64,000 bases of DNA from contig JAXIVH010000124.1 in the NCBI GenBank assembly GCA_036785325.1, forward strand, positions 51,001 through 115,000. Reading direction: 5' to 3'. A program made the position numbers and the translations under genes. This document shows positions 38,401 through 47,530 of this stretch, one piece after another. Source of the DNA: Urophycis tenuis (lineage: Eukaryota > Chordata > Actinopteri > Gadiformes > Phycidae). The notes beneath the pieces were generated by a model. That model saw only the letters and a program-made list of their open reading frames with translations, was not told the origin of the DNA and made no database searches. Numbering within the stretch: the first letter of the stretch is position 1; each line of letters opens with the position of its first letter.

Positions 38401-41400
38401 TAGATGGTAGATGGTAGATAGTAGACAGTGATAGTAGATAGTAGACAGTGATAGTAGATAGTAGACAGTGATAGTAGATAGTAGACAGTGATAGTAGATA
38501 GTAGATAGTAGACAGTGATAGTAGATAGTAGACAGTGATAGTAGATAGTAGACAGTGATAGTAGATAGTAGACAGTGATAGTAGATAGTAGACAGTGATA
38601 GTAGCTAGTAGATGGTAGATGGTAGATAGTAGACAGTGATAGTAGCTAGTAGATGGTAGATGGTAGATAGTAGACAGTGATAGTAGATAGTAGACAGTGA
38701 TAGTAGATAGTAGATAGTAGACAGTGATAGTAGATAGTAGACAGTGATAGTAGCTAGTAGATGGTAGATGGTAGATAGTAGACAGTGATAGTAGATAGTA
38801 GACAGTGATAGTAGATAGTAGACAGTGATAGTAGATAGTAGATAGTAGACAGTGATAGTAGATAGTAGACAGTGATAGTAGATAGTAGACAGTGATAGTA
38901 GCTAGTAGATGGTAGATGGTAGATAGTAGACAGTGATAGTAGATAGTAGATAGTAGATGGTGTGGCTAGTTGCAGTCCACCCCTCTACAGTGAAGCTGTG
39001 GTGGGAGGAGAACAGTACCAGGGTGGCTTGTTTGCCGTAGTCAATCCACCGCTGTGTGGCGAAGTTGGTCGACTCTGCACAGTTGAACCCGTGATTGAAA
39101 CCAGCATGGTAAGCAAAAGGGAAGGTCACTATGAACTGGCCGGCCTCTTGCGTAACCTAAACCATGAACATAGAATGTATGAATAACACAAACATTTCAT
39201 ACTCCTTCAAACATTTTCGTTTTTGTTCACGAATCTAAATGACATCTGTTCCTGATGACAAACCTTCTCAAAGGGTATTCCATATTTCTTCAGGATGGAG
39301 GGTGAGATGAGGGTCATTTTGTGTCGCAAGAAAGCCTCGCAGCTCTGAGCACTGCCCGGAAAGAACCCTGTATACAAATAGAATAAAATAAAATATAATA
39401 AGATCAATATCTTATTATTAATTCGCTAATTTACTGATACTTGAAATCAGGTCATTCAGGTCATTCTCGTTTTCAGCCTTGTTGAAGTTGCCACTGGGGA
39501 TGAATGTCACGATAGAAAAGTGATCCATGCAGACCACTACTAGCGTCACGCGTCATGGCAACGGTGACCTCGTGGGGGTCACTCAGAACGACCGATGACA
39601 GGACATGACAGGATGACAGGACTGTACATGCTTACCCTTGGCCAGCCGCTCAAGACGTTTGCCGTGTTCTGGGGGGACCACATACCTGAGCGTGGTGAAG
39701 AACCACAGATGTTTCAGAAATACACCAACACTAGAACACTTCTGTGATAGTATTAACACATTAGCATGTAGCCGTAGTCAATTGTCAATGGTTGAGCATT
39801 CAAAAGCATTGGTGAAAGTGTTGGCCATCGGACAAGACGGACATGCAGCGCATTAGGAGCTTCCTGATACCTCTACCAGCAAAAAATCAATCAGTGAAGA
39901 CCCAAGAGTATTGCTAACAGCTAAAGTGGGCTATACACCCAAACATATGCAGGATGGATGATCAATCACATACAGGGTTTTCGTGGCGGTAACGAAAGCA
40001 AGGCGTGTGACGGTAGATGAAGTTTTAGCGTCGACTTTACCATGACTTGGGCTCTCCAAAGTGGAGATAGTTGATGCTGTACAGGTCCATGTCCTCTGTG
40101 TGCCAGGCAAATGTACTCTTCCACATCCCAAAGTAGAGATATGGCGTATTGACTCCCTTAATCTTGATCCCACTCTCATCCTCCACGGTGTCCAGGATGG
40201 TGTTTAAATGGCCAATGTTCCACTCGGTAACGTCCTTCATGAGAACAGACAGAAGGAGAGAGAAAGTGAAGGGCTGGGGCAGCGATGCATGTGTTAACCA
40301 CATGTGCTTCCACTTGGTTCACTAACCAGGAAGGACACCATCCAAGAAGGACATTTTAAGTTCATCAGCCAGTATAATTCTACAACAATGCACAACAGCA
40401 CAAACAGACAATATTCAGCCATTATGTACACATATTTGAAAAAAAGCTTCATGTTTACATTTACATTTAGGGCATTTAGCAGACGCTTTTCTCCAAAGCG
40501 ACTTACAAAGAGTACATTTGTCATAAGAAGGTTTCATTGCTGCTAATACAATAAGAAAGTCACCAAAACAAGTTTCAAGTATTTCAATTGCTAGGTTAAC
40601 CATTGCTTGTATACATCATCTCTGACTAAGTGCCAAAGTGCCAATTCATGTGAATTGTAAATTAATATAACAGAATATTTTTAAGCAGTTGTATTTTGTG
40701 AAGACTCTACCTGAATGACATTCAGGTCACTCATTGGACTAAACCCGATCTAAGAGATAGGCTGTATATTGTTAGGTAGTTCATCCGATAATGTTTTTTT
40801 CCTGTCTTTTTTATCTAATGACATCTATTTAATTCAGGACGACGATAACCTCTATGCAACTATTACTTTACTATGCGTGTCATCAAGTGGTATTTAAAAA
40901 GCCTTTACCAAGATACAACCAGCATTTCATTTCATCATTCATTATCATGTACCATAACATGCATCACTCCAACAATACCTGCAACCAACCTCAATAACAT
41001 GTGTACTTACAAGGTCGTACAGTGTCCCTGACACATCAGCCCCATAGAGCGGGGGATTAAATGTCAGATTCTTCCAGAACTTCCTCTCCAGCTCCTCAAA
41101 GTCCACATAGCGAGGATTACAGAACCTAGAGAGGAAACAGAATGCGCCCGTTGTTATCCCAAAACAAACGCAAAGCCCCTAGGGAGGAGGAGGCAACGCT
41201 CAACGCACACAATCCACACGGTGACAACTGGCATGGCCCTTACAAATCCTCTGACGTGGAGTCCACCATCTCTTTGCTGTAGAAGCATGCCTCGCCACAA
41301 TTACCAGGAAGGGTGCAGCGTGTGGAAAATGAGATCCCCCCCCAACCTCAAACCCGGGGGAGGAGATCGATGTGCTTTCACTCTGCCCAATGTGCCGACT

Positions 41401-42378
41401 TAGGGAACCTCCAATAAACAAATGTGACTTCTTACTACGGCTGCAGTTAGAGCTTCAAAACATCCCCACAATGAGGTCTTGAACGGCAGACCTTCGCTGC
41501 ACGTGTGCACAATGCAGAAATGATATCCACTGTTAACCCCCAGAATAATTTTGCAAGTCTCACTTGTCTAGATTGGAGGTTTTGCGAAACTCTCGAACGG
41601 TCATGGGCTTCTTCTGGATGTTGTACTGTGTGAAGAGGCCTGACTGTCCGCTCACAACCTGCTGTATGGGCGCAGGGATCACCAAGTCATCGATGTCATC
41701 ATAGCTCCGCCTCGGCTTCCAGTCTTTCGGTGGGATAACCTGAGGATGAACAAAAGGTTGTACTCTCATTCACGTTATCCCAATGAATCCAAATAAACCC
41801 CATGGACATAATTGGTACCAACTGGGTCATATATACTCATTAAAAATGTTGGTGAATGAGTTATAGTTTTGTGATTCATTAGTATTAAGATGACTCTGTA
41901 AACACTTGTGCTTGAATAATTTTATCCATCTATCACCACCCAATTATCTCAATTATCCATTGTCAATAACATTAAATGACTTCCAGATGTATTAGGGCTA
42001 TCTGACAACATTTTATCATGAGAGTAACTCACATATATACAACAAGGTAGCCAATATCTAGTCCAAGCCCAAATAACATATTGGGCAACCGAGAATACAT
42101 TAAAATGTCCATTCCATACTAATGCGCTATTGTCCCCTGGCACTTAAAACAGTTCATGTATGACTTATAGCTCCATAATAATGAATACATTGATTGTCAA
42201 AATAATCTTGGTTTTGATCCTTGTTATAATTAGCACTACTTACCCTTGCCATGCCAGCTTTGTGTGCCCCTTGAGACTCCATGTAGGCGATATACCGCGT
42301 GAAGTCTTTAAATTCCTCCTTGGTGGGGTTAAAGGTCATGATCCCGCCGCTGTCCGTCTGGGCTGTGTCCGTGGTCAT
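26499..42378 (-). CDS. kdm4a: lysine (K)-specific demethylase 4A, complete (21 coding exons)
   Basis: KDM4A is a nuclear Fe(II)/2-oxoglutarate dioxygenase that removes methyl groups from H3K9me3/H3K36me3. Exons: 42244-42378, 41564-41739, 41011-41125, 40041-40234, 39636-39685, 39264-39367, 39019-39156, 37125-37360, 36292-36440, 35513-35913, 34676-34772, 34198-34382, 32577-32781, 31902-31978, 30107-30162, 29874-29982, 29224-29412, 28195-28365, 27476-27595, 27261-27353, 26499-26639. All borders are GT-AG and phases agree, giving 1046 residues (human 1064). JmjN is near 13-55 and JmjC near 141-307. The iron ligands H187, E189 (WHTED) and H275 are present, as are Y131, N197, K205 and the zinc ligands C233, H239, C305, C307. 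A disordered Lys/Ala/Pro region spans 380-565. PHD and extended PHD fingers lie at about 645-870, and tandem Tudor domains at about 880-1000. The protein ends YRAIME. Nothing is broken. Tandem orientation with ptprf supports kdm4a over kdm4b; whether it is the fish a or b copy is unknown. Confidence 0.96.
27700..27990 (+). repeat. retroposon 3' tail in kdm4a intron 18
   Basis: A run of 'cacttgcac', 'ttcatgtttttcaattttgc' and 'gcatttcgttgtccctgtac' ends in acaatgacaataaagttgaa followed by the short repeated tail tctaatctaatct. This is the usual 3' end of a fish non-LTR element or a SINE that shares its tail. It carries no frame. Confidence 0.6.
32782..32799 (-). other. kdm4a intron 12 acceptor with a homopolymer C tract
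   Basis: On the minus strand the acceptor reads as a run of about 14 C directly followed by ag, then exon 13 (acggagtg). An uninterrupted C tract replaces the usual mixed pyrimidine tract. The exon itself is well supported. Confidence 0.6.
32990..33245 (+). mobile_element. tRNA-derived SINE, fuller copy, in kdm4a intron 12
   Basis: The head is ggtggccatagctcagtgag with box B ggttcgatcccc. The body holds gtgtccttgagcaagacact, and the tail ends ccaaaggtcctctc. It lies antisense to kdm4a. It shares its tail with the short copy at 13,689. Confidence 0.75.
33828..34090 (-). mobile_element. tRNA-derived SINE with a nested insertion, kdm4a intron 12
   Basis: Read on the minus strand: ggcggcagtcgctcagtggg, box B cggttcgatcccc, and the tail gtaagtcgctttggacaaaa gcatctgctaaatg. 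The tRNA-like head is split by about 65 bp made of a ggcaatttccctcagggatt fragment and a (CTGT)n run at about 33,985-34,050. The flanks agagcggg and agagcagg look like a target duplication of the second insertion. Confidence 0.75.
34975..35232 (+). repeat. retroposon 3' tail with (TTTGAC)n end, kdm4a intron 10
   Basis: Ends gaggaattgacaataaagcaa, then three ctttgactttga-type units. It is similar in plan to 4600-4775 and antisense to kdm4a. Confidence 0.6.
36002..36048. repeat. perfect 22-bp inverted repeat, 3-nt loop, kdm4a intron 9
   Basis: The arm acacggcctgcacacacaaa-ag (36,002-36,023) and its exact reverse complement (36,027-36,048) flank tac. A second small hairpin (cctcaaaacacattttgagg) follows at once. 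It could fold in the pre-mRNA. Confidence 0.85.
36509..36537. repeat. perfect 14-bp inverted repeat, kdm4a intron 8
   Basis: gtacatgtgtgtac and its reverse complement gtacacacatgtac are separated by one c. It lies about 70 bp upstream of exon 9 on the minus strand. Confidence 0.85.
36708..36737. repeat. (ATT)n microsatellite
   Basis: About nine ATT units in kdm4a intron 8. Confidence 0.9.
37805..38965. repeat. 1.15-kb minisatellite of 6/7-bp modules, kdm4a intron 7
   Basis: The array is built from agtagac (7), agtgat (6) and agtagat (7). The common periods are 20 bp (7+6+7) and 27 bp (one extra 7-mer), with a less frequent variant containing agctagtagatggtagatgg. It ends about 50 bp from the exon 7 splice donor (39,013-39,018). 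A retroposon tail is inserted at 38,058-38,125. Confidence 0.95.
38058..38125 (-). mobile_element. retroposon tail inserted in the minisatellite
   Basis: ttcaagattcaagtatcttt-attgtcaaatgtgctacatg is the reverse complement of the 'tgacaataaag' tail class seen at 4740. It interrupts the otherwise regular array, so the array existed before the insertion or expanded on both sides of it. Confidence 0.65.
40452..40525 (-). mobile_element. SINE tail fragment, kdm4a intron 3
   Basis: tttagggcatttagcagacg-cttttctccaaagcgactta is the reverse of the SINE tail found at 11,500. It is a 5'-truncated copy preceded by (TTTACA)n-like sequence. Confidence 0.7.
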
Positions 42379-42414
42379 CTTGAGTTACTTTTACATGCGC
42401 GGGGATGAGAAACT
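42379..42414 (-). promoter_or_regulatory. kdm4a 5' leader segment with a start-stop upstream ORF
   Basis: The coding exon begins at 42,414 after the acceptor tatttttatttgacag. In the leader the sequence gcgcATGTAAaag puts an ATG (42,394-42,396) immediately followed by TAA (42,391-42,393), 12 bases before the main ATG at 42,378. Start-stop elements in other genes are known to stall or slow ribosomes; a role here is inferred only. Confidence 0.6.
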
Positions 42415-43177
42415 CTGTCAAATAAAAATAAGAGAGAGAAACAGTATTGCAATTGTATTGCAGGAAATTATACCTAAAAACTTCCATAGCAGTAGTTTTG
42501 ATGATCATAACCCCCCCCACCACCAACACACAAAAATTGTAAGCAGGATAAATCAATAGGGAAACAACGTAAGACAATCCTTGAAGTTAAGGCTAATGAT
42601 AACAATGCATGAGGATTCTGTAAAAGATAAACACAGAGGGCACCGCCGTGCTAAAGCTAGTCCAATGTCGGTAGTTGAGAGTTCATTAGTTAACTTTTAG
42701 CTGAAGACCAACTAAGATCTATTAACTGCACGTCAGCAAAAACATAAGCCGTAGGGTAACGTTGTTACTATTACTAGCAAAATAATGAGAATATGTTGTT
42801 GCTTGAATACCATCTTTAAAAGTAAGGTCCAGAGACAACACTACTATGATATATAAAGCGAGCTAGGTGGCTAACATGCTAGTGCTGGTTGTCCTTTCCC
42901 GGAGCTAATTTAGTGTTTCAAACGCACTGGCGAGAGTTACATTTAACAGAGACTAAACGGAATAGAAGTGGGATCTCCTTGTATTTGATAAATTGTAGTA
43001 GAAAACGCGAACAGTATGAACGGCCAGGAATCTGACAGGCTTGTGCTACCCAACATTGGAAAGCTAAAACAGCAAACATGTCTTGTTGCATATCGTCCAC
43101 ACTTACTACTCTCAAACTTAGACCTGCCAGAGTAGTGCCAATAAATAATAACATATCTGTTCTAAACTGAGACTTAC

Positions 43178-43400
43178 CTATATATATGAGAATTTATTGT
43201 ATCTATTTCTAGTTAAAGCTGGTATAATGTAAATATAAAAAAATCAGTCTGGGTAAAAAAGATAGTCCTCCATTATTCCAGTGTGGTACGCATGCCCAGT
43301 GTGTGTTTGTTTACACCGAGAAAGGAGTGGGCGGGACTTAGGTTACGTCTGGGCGAATCACGCTGCGTTCTGTCGGACAGACACCGCCTCTTTAATATAT
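43178..43400 (-). promoter_or_regulatory. candidate kdm4a first non-coding exon and promoter
   Basis: A strong donor (ggtaagtc, gt at 43,177-43,176) ends a possible leader exon on the minus strand. Further upstream lie a GC box (cccgcccactcc, near 43,330) and an NRF1-like gggcatgcgtacc (near 43,290). The spacing to the acceptor at 42,415 would give an intron of about 760 bp. The start site is not determined. Confidence 0.35.
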
Positions 43401-43626
43401 TATGATAATCACAGAGGGAAAATCGCTCGGATAAGTTATAATAATATTAACTATGCTAATAACGATTTATGTAACCATAGAATTTACATATTAGTTCTTA
43501 GATAATTTATTTCGTATACTATCTTACTTTTATTCTGGTTGTTAAAGCTATCTCATGATGCGTCATGACTCCGTCATAACAAGTGGTGGAACCCGGGGTC
43601 ATTGGGAGTTTTGGGTATTTCAAGTA

Positions 43627-43718
43627 CAGACAGCCTCATCGTAGCCACGGGCCACGATCATCCCCTCCTGATCCACGACCATCTCGGGGCGGATGTTCTG
43701 AATGGCTCTTCTCTTCTA
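43627..43718 (-). other. coding-like fragment, unrecognised
   Basis: On the minus strand an acceptor-like ggatttttgagtag is followed by an open stretch of 31 codons, including RPEMVVDQEGMIVARGYDE, then a stop. The composition looks protein-coding, but I do not recognise it. It could be a last exon or a pseudogene scrap. Confidence 0.2.
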
Positions 43719-44989
43719 CTCAAAAATCCGGGTGAGATGACATAAGAGTACCATTATTATTGATGACCAAATATATTCCTCCCTTCCAACTTTGATGTAC
43801 TTCATAAACATCAACAGTTCACATCTATAACACAACATATACTGTAGCAATGATCACGAAAGTAATAAACATAGAATTATCATATACTTGTAAATTATTG
43901 CATGTGCATTATTAGTTACTAATAATAATTATTATTACTTACTCTAATTATACAGGTAAATTATTAATACTTAGGTACTAATAGCCTGCCTTTAGCAATT
44001 ATCATATTATCAACATCAAATATATTACTCACATTTTTTTGACACGTTATTCTACATTGTTTTATGTAATATTATTTTTAAATGTGTGTTTGTTATAACC
44101 ACTCAGATCCACAAACCAAGTCTGAGGTGCTCTGCATCTTGTAATGTTTTGGTGAGCGATCAGAGTCCACTGGAACCTAGGAGGGCTCCACAGTGTCTGA
44201 GATGTCAGCACCCGTTTCTACAGTCAAAGCACAGAATGCTTTACATCCTGACCAGGGACCTCGCTAGCAATTGAAAGCATCCGGGGCTGCAGCCCAGAAC
44301 TAAGGGGCCATTCTAGGTTCAGACTTTGGTGGGGCCACGGGGTTGGTGCTACGGGGATTTTGAATATCATAGATTCGAGGGTGAAACAATATGGTGGGCT
44401 AAGGCAGACTAAATAAGCTCTAGCTCAGCCACCGATTTTCATCATTATTATGGTGTTTTTTTGACGGCACAGAGATCCTGGGCTATTCCAGAAAGATCTG
44501 GGGCTATAGCCCTGAATGCCCAGGTCTAACGACGTGCCTGATCCTGACTACTCTCACAAATCAGATTAAAATCCGATCCATATATGCCACTGTAGAAATG
44601 TCTTATTAAAACCCCCTTCTAACGAAACAGGAAGCAAGTCTGAGCTCCACCCTGTTCCTTGTTTCGTCTCTGGCCCACTCAGTGCCGTTGCTATATAATA
44701 GGATGGCTTGACCCCATATTAAATATTGAGTGAAGGCCTCAACATGCTTCTGCTAGTTTCTTTCCAATTCATTCACACACACACACACATCACGCATATA
44801 CAGTAAATCAAGAAATGTGTAATTTTGTTTAAAAAAAAAAGTCATGGCGGCTGGCGTAAAGTATGTCTCAAAACAAGTGCAAAAGCAGGGTAGCAGTAAC
44901 TTGACAGTGTTTGCATGTTTCCATGAACATGGGTGTTAAACGACCAGCTGTCCTTCACTGGCACAATGACTGTGACAACCCACTCCTGC

Positions 44990-45350
44990 AGATTCCTGCT
45001 CCATACATCAGAAGGATACACTCATCCCTCACCCAGAAGGCCATCCAGGTTTGGGTTCAGGATTTTGTCATCATCTGGACTACTGCAACACTCTTCTGGC
45101 TGGTGTGCAGGCATGTGCCATTTGACCTCTGCAGCTCATCCAGAATGCAGCAGTCTGGCTGGTCTTCAACCTACTACCCAAGTCCTCCAACAGTACACAG
45201 CTTCTCTGCACCCTGCACTGGCTACTGGTGGCTATTCAAGGCACTGGTACTTGCCTACCGTGATGGGAATGCCTCATCATGCCCCATGCCCATCATACAT
45301 CCAGGAGATGGTCAAACCATACACCCTAGCCTGATTGGCTCTGTAACTAC
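44990..45350 (+). pseudogene. degraded LINE (L2/Rex-like) reverse-transcriptase fragment
   Basis: With frameshifts and stops removed by eye, the plus strand reads the landmarks LDYCNTLLAG, QLIQNAA, LVFNLLPKSSN and LHWLL. These are hallmarks of the region after the catalytic core in L2/CR1-type non-LTR elements. The frame is broken several times, so this is a dead relic. Confidence 0.65.
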
Positions 45351-46779
45351 CAAACGGCTTGTTTTTGTTTTAGCTAACCTTAAATCCATAAAATTCTTAT
45401 CAGCCCCATAGAGGAGTACGTAGAGGAGTGAAAAGCTGAGCTTCAGGAGGTCGAGAGAGATAAACAGAGCAAGTGTTTCAGCTCATCAGTGCCCTCTTCT
45501 TTACTGGTGAGCCTTGTCTTTTAATGGGCATGCAGACATGAAGTGACCTGGCTGGGAATGGTAAATACAGTATACCTGCCCAGTGGCGTGCGGTGAGGTC
45601 TGTGGCAGGGTAGGCAGTGACCATTAACAAATGTAAATTCCAACGTACACTCGCTATTAATATACTTTCATGTTAATACTCCATTTCTCACAATATAATT
45701 GTTCTCATTTTGAGCTCCAGAACCATTCTGGCAGAACTTGTACATCACATTTTAAACAATATATAGGCTAATATGCCTATACTACAAAAGCTGAGATAAT
45801 ATTGATAAATACAGCTGCATCTTTAAAAGGGGAATTTGAACAAAATACAAGAATATTTGTTGAACAACGTGGAATTTAATGTGACATTTTAGCGTATATA
45901 CACACCATCATTAATCAGTTCATCATAACATGTCACAGGCTGCAAAGTGTGCAATACAAGCACATTACAGATAAACAATTTAGCAGTTTAAAAAGTGCAA
46001 GTTTAAAAAGTGCAAGAGTCAACTATTAATATCAGTGTAAACTTTACATGCTTAAGTTTAAACAATGGAACTTGAATTATGAATCTGAATTCGAAACATA
46101 AATTGATTATAATTAACTCTAAACACCTCAATTTAACAAAATGAATATAAATCCAGACTTTGTGTAGATTTGTAAAAATGAAGAATAAATATCAGTGCAA
46201 AATTGTCACAAACTTGTAAAATAAACACACAATGATCGGCCTTTATGTTTGACAATTTCTTATTGCAGCATCCAATCAAAATAAATTAGAAACATAATAA
46301 ATAACAAAATATGGATGCAAGCATTCAGTCCCCCTACAACACTTGAGTTAAGCTAGGCTATATATTATTGTGGAAATGCACACACCAAGGACCAGATGTG
46401 CAAGTTCTCTCTTACATAAGTAAAGAAAAATTGCTTTTTTTAACTTATTTCAGACAACCTCTGCCAAGGTCTGAGAAAAATACTGGTGGCAAAACATAGA
46501 TGCAAATATTCACTGGTGAAGCTGAAACTCTTCAGTTAAACTATATTATTGTAAAAGTGCATATATTGAATGCCAGAAGTTGCAGAAGTTGACTATCAAT
46601 GCAAACTTTGTAAAAAATTATCAATATTTGTGCAAAACTGACATGGTTGTATTAAATGGGTACCACATATCACAAAAAAACATATCACAAAAAACATCAG
46701 CCTGAGCAAAATACTGAGTGCAAAAACATGGATGCCAGCATTCACTGCAGCTAAAACACTTCAGTTAAGCTAAACCACA

Positions 46780-47330
46780 GTAAAACTGCAGAAACTGAGC
46801 ACCAGCAGTTGCATCATCACTGCAGACTTTGTATAGATTTGTATTAATGAACAATGAATGAACCATTATGAACTTGCAAAATAGGCCTATTGAAGTTAGG
46901 CATCACTACTGTAAAAGTGCTCTAAGGGACAGCACTTGCCTATAAATGCAGGCTGTATAGATTTGTAAAAATGAACAATGAATGAACCATTATGAACCTG
47001 CAAAATAGGCCTACTGAAGTTAGGCATCACTACTGTAAAAGTGCACTAAGGGACAGCACTTGCCTATAAATGCAAGCTGTATAGATTTGTAAAAATGAAC
47101 AATAAACCATTGTGAACTTGCAAAAAATGCCTACTAAAGTTAGGCAACACTACTGTAAAAGTACATGAAAGAACAACACTTGATTTGTAAATAACAATGA
47201 AACTGATTGTATATTGAACTATTAAGAGTAAAAATGTAAATGCAGGCCGTATAGATTTGTATAACAATGAAACTGATTGCATATTGAACTATTGAGAGTA
47301 AAAATGTAAAAATGTAAAAAAGAAACAACA
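46780..47330. repeat. about 124-bp tandem repeats inside the hAT element
   Basis: The sequence tgtatagatttgta recurs at about 46,830, 46,953 and 47,078, then in shorter forms to 47,260. Each is followed by aatgaacaatgaatgaacca and ctactgtaaaagtgc. Three to four imperfect copies lie in the non-coding left part of the transposon. Confidence 0.8.
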
Positions 47331-47530
47331 GTGTGTGTGGTCTTGGGAAGGCTTCTCAGTGAGGGAAGTGGCCATCTCTGATGCAGTGATGGTCTCTTAG
47401 GCAGAACAGCATTCTGTTTTTTAAAAAGGCAAAATATTTACAGAATTAGGTGGATGAACACAATATATCAAGAAAGGGAAAAAATAACACTATTTATTTA
47501 ACACTGAGATGAACACATATTTGCTTACCT

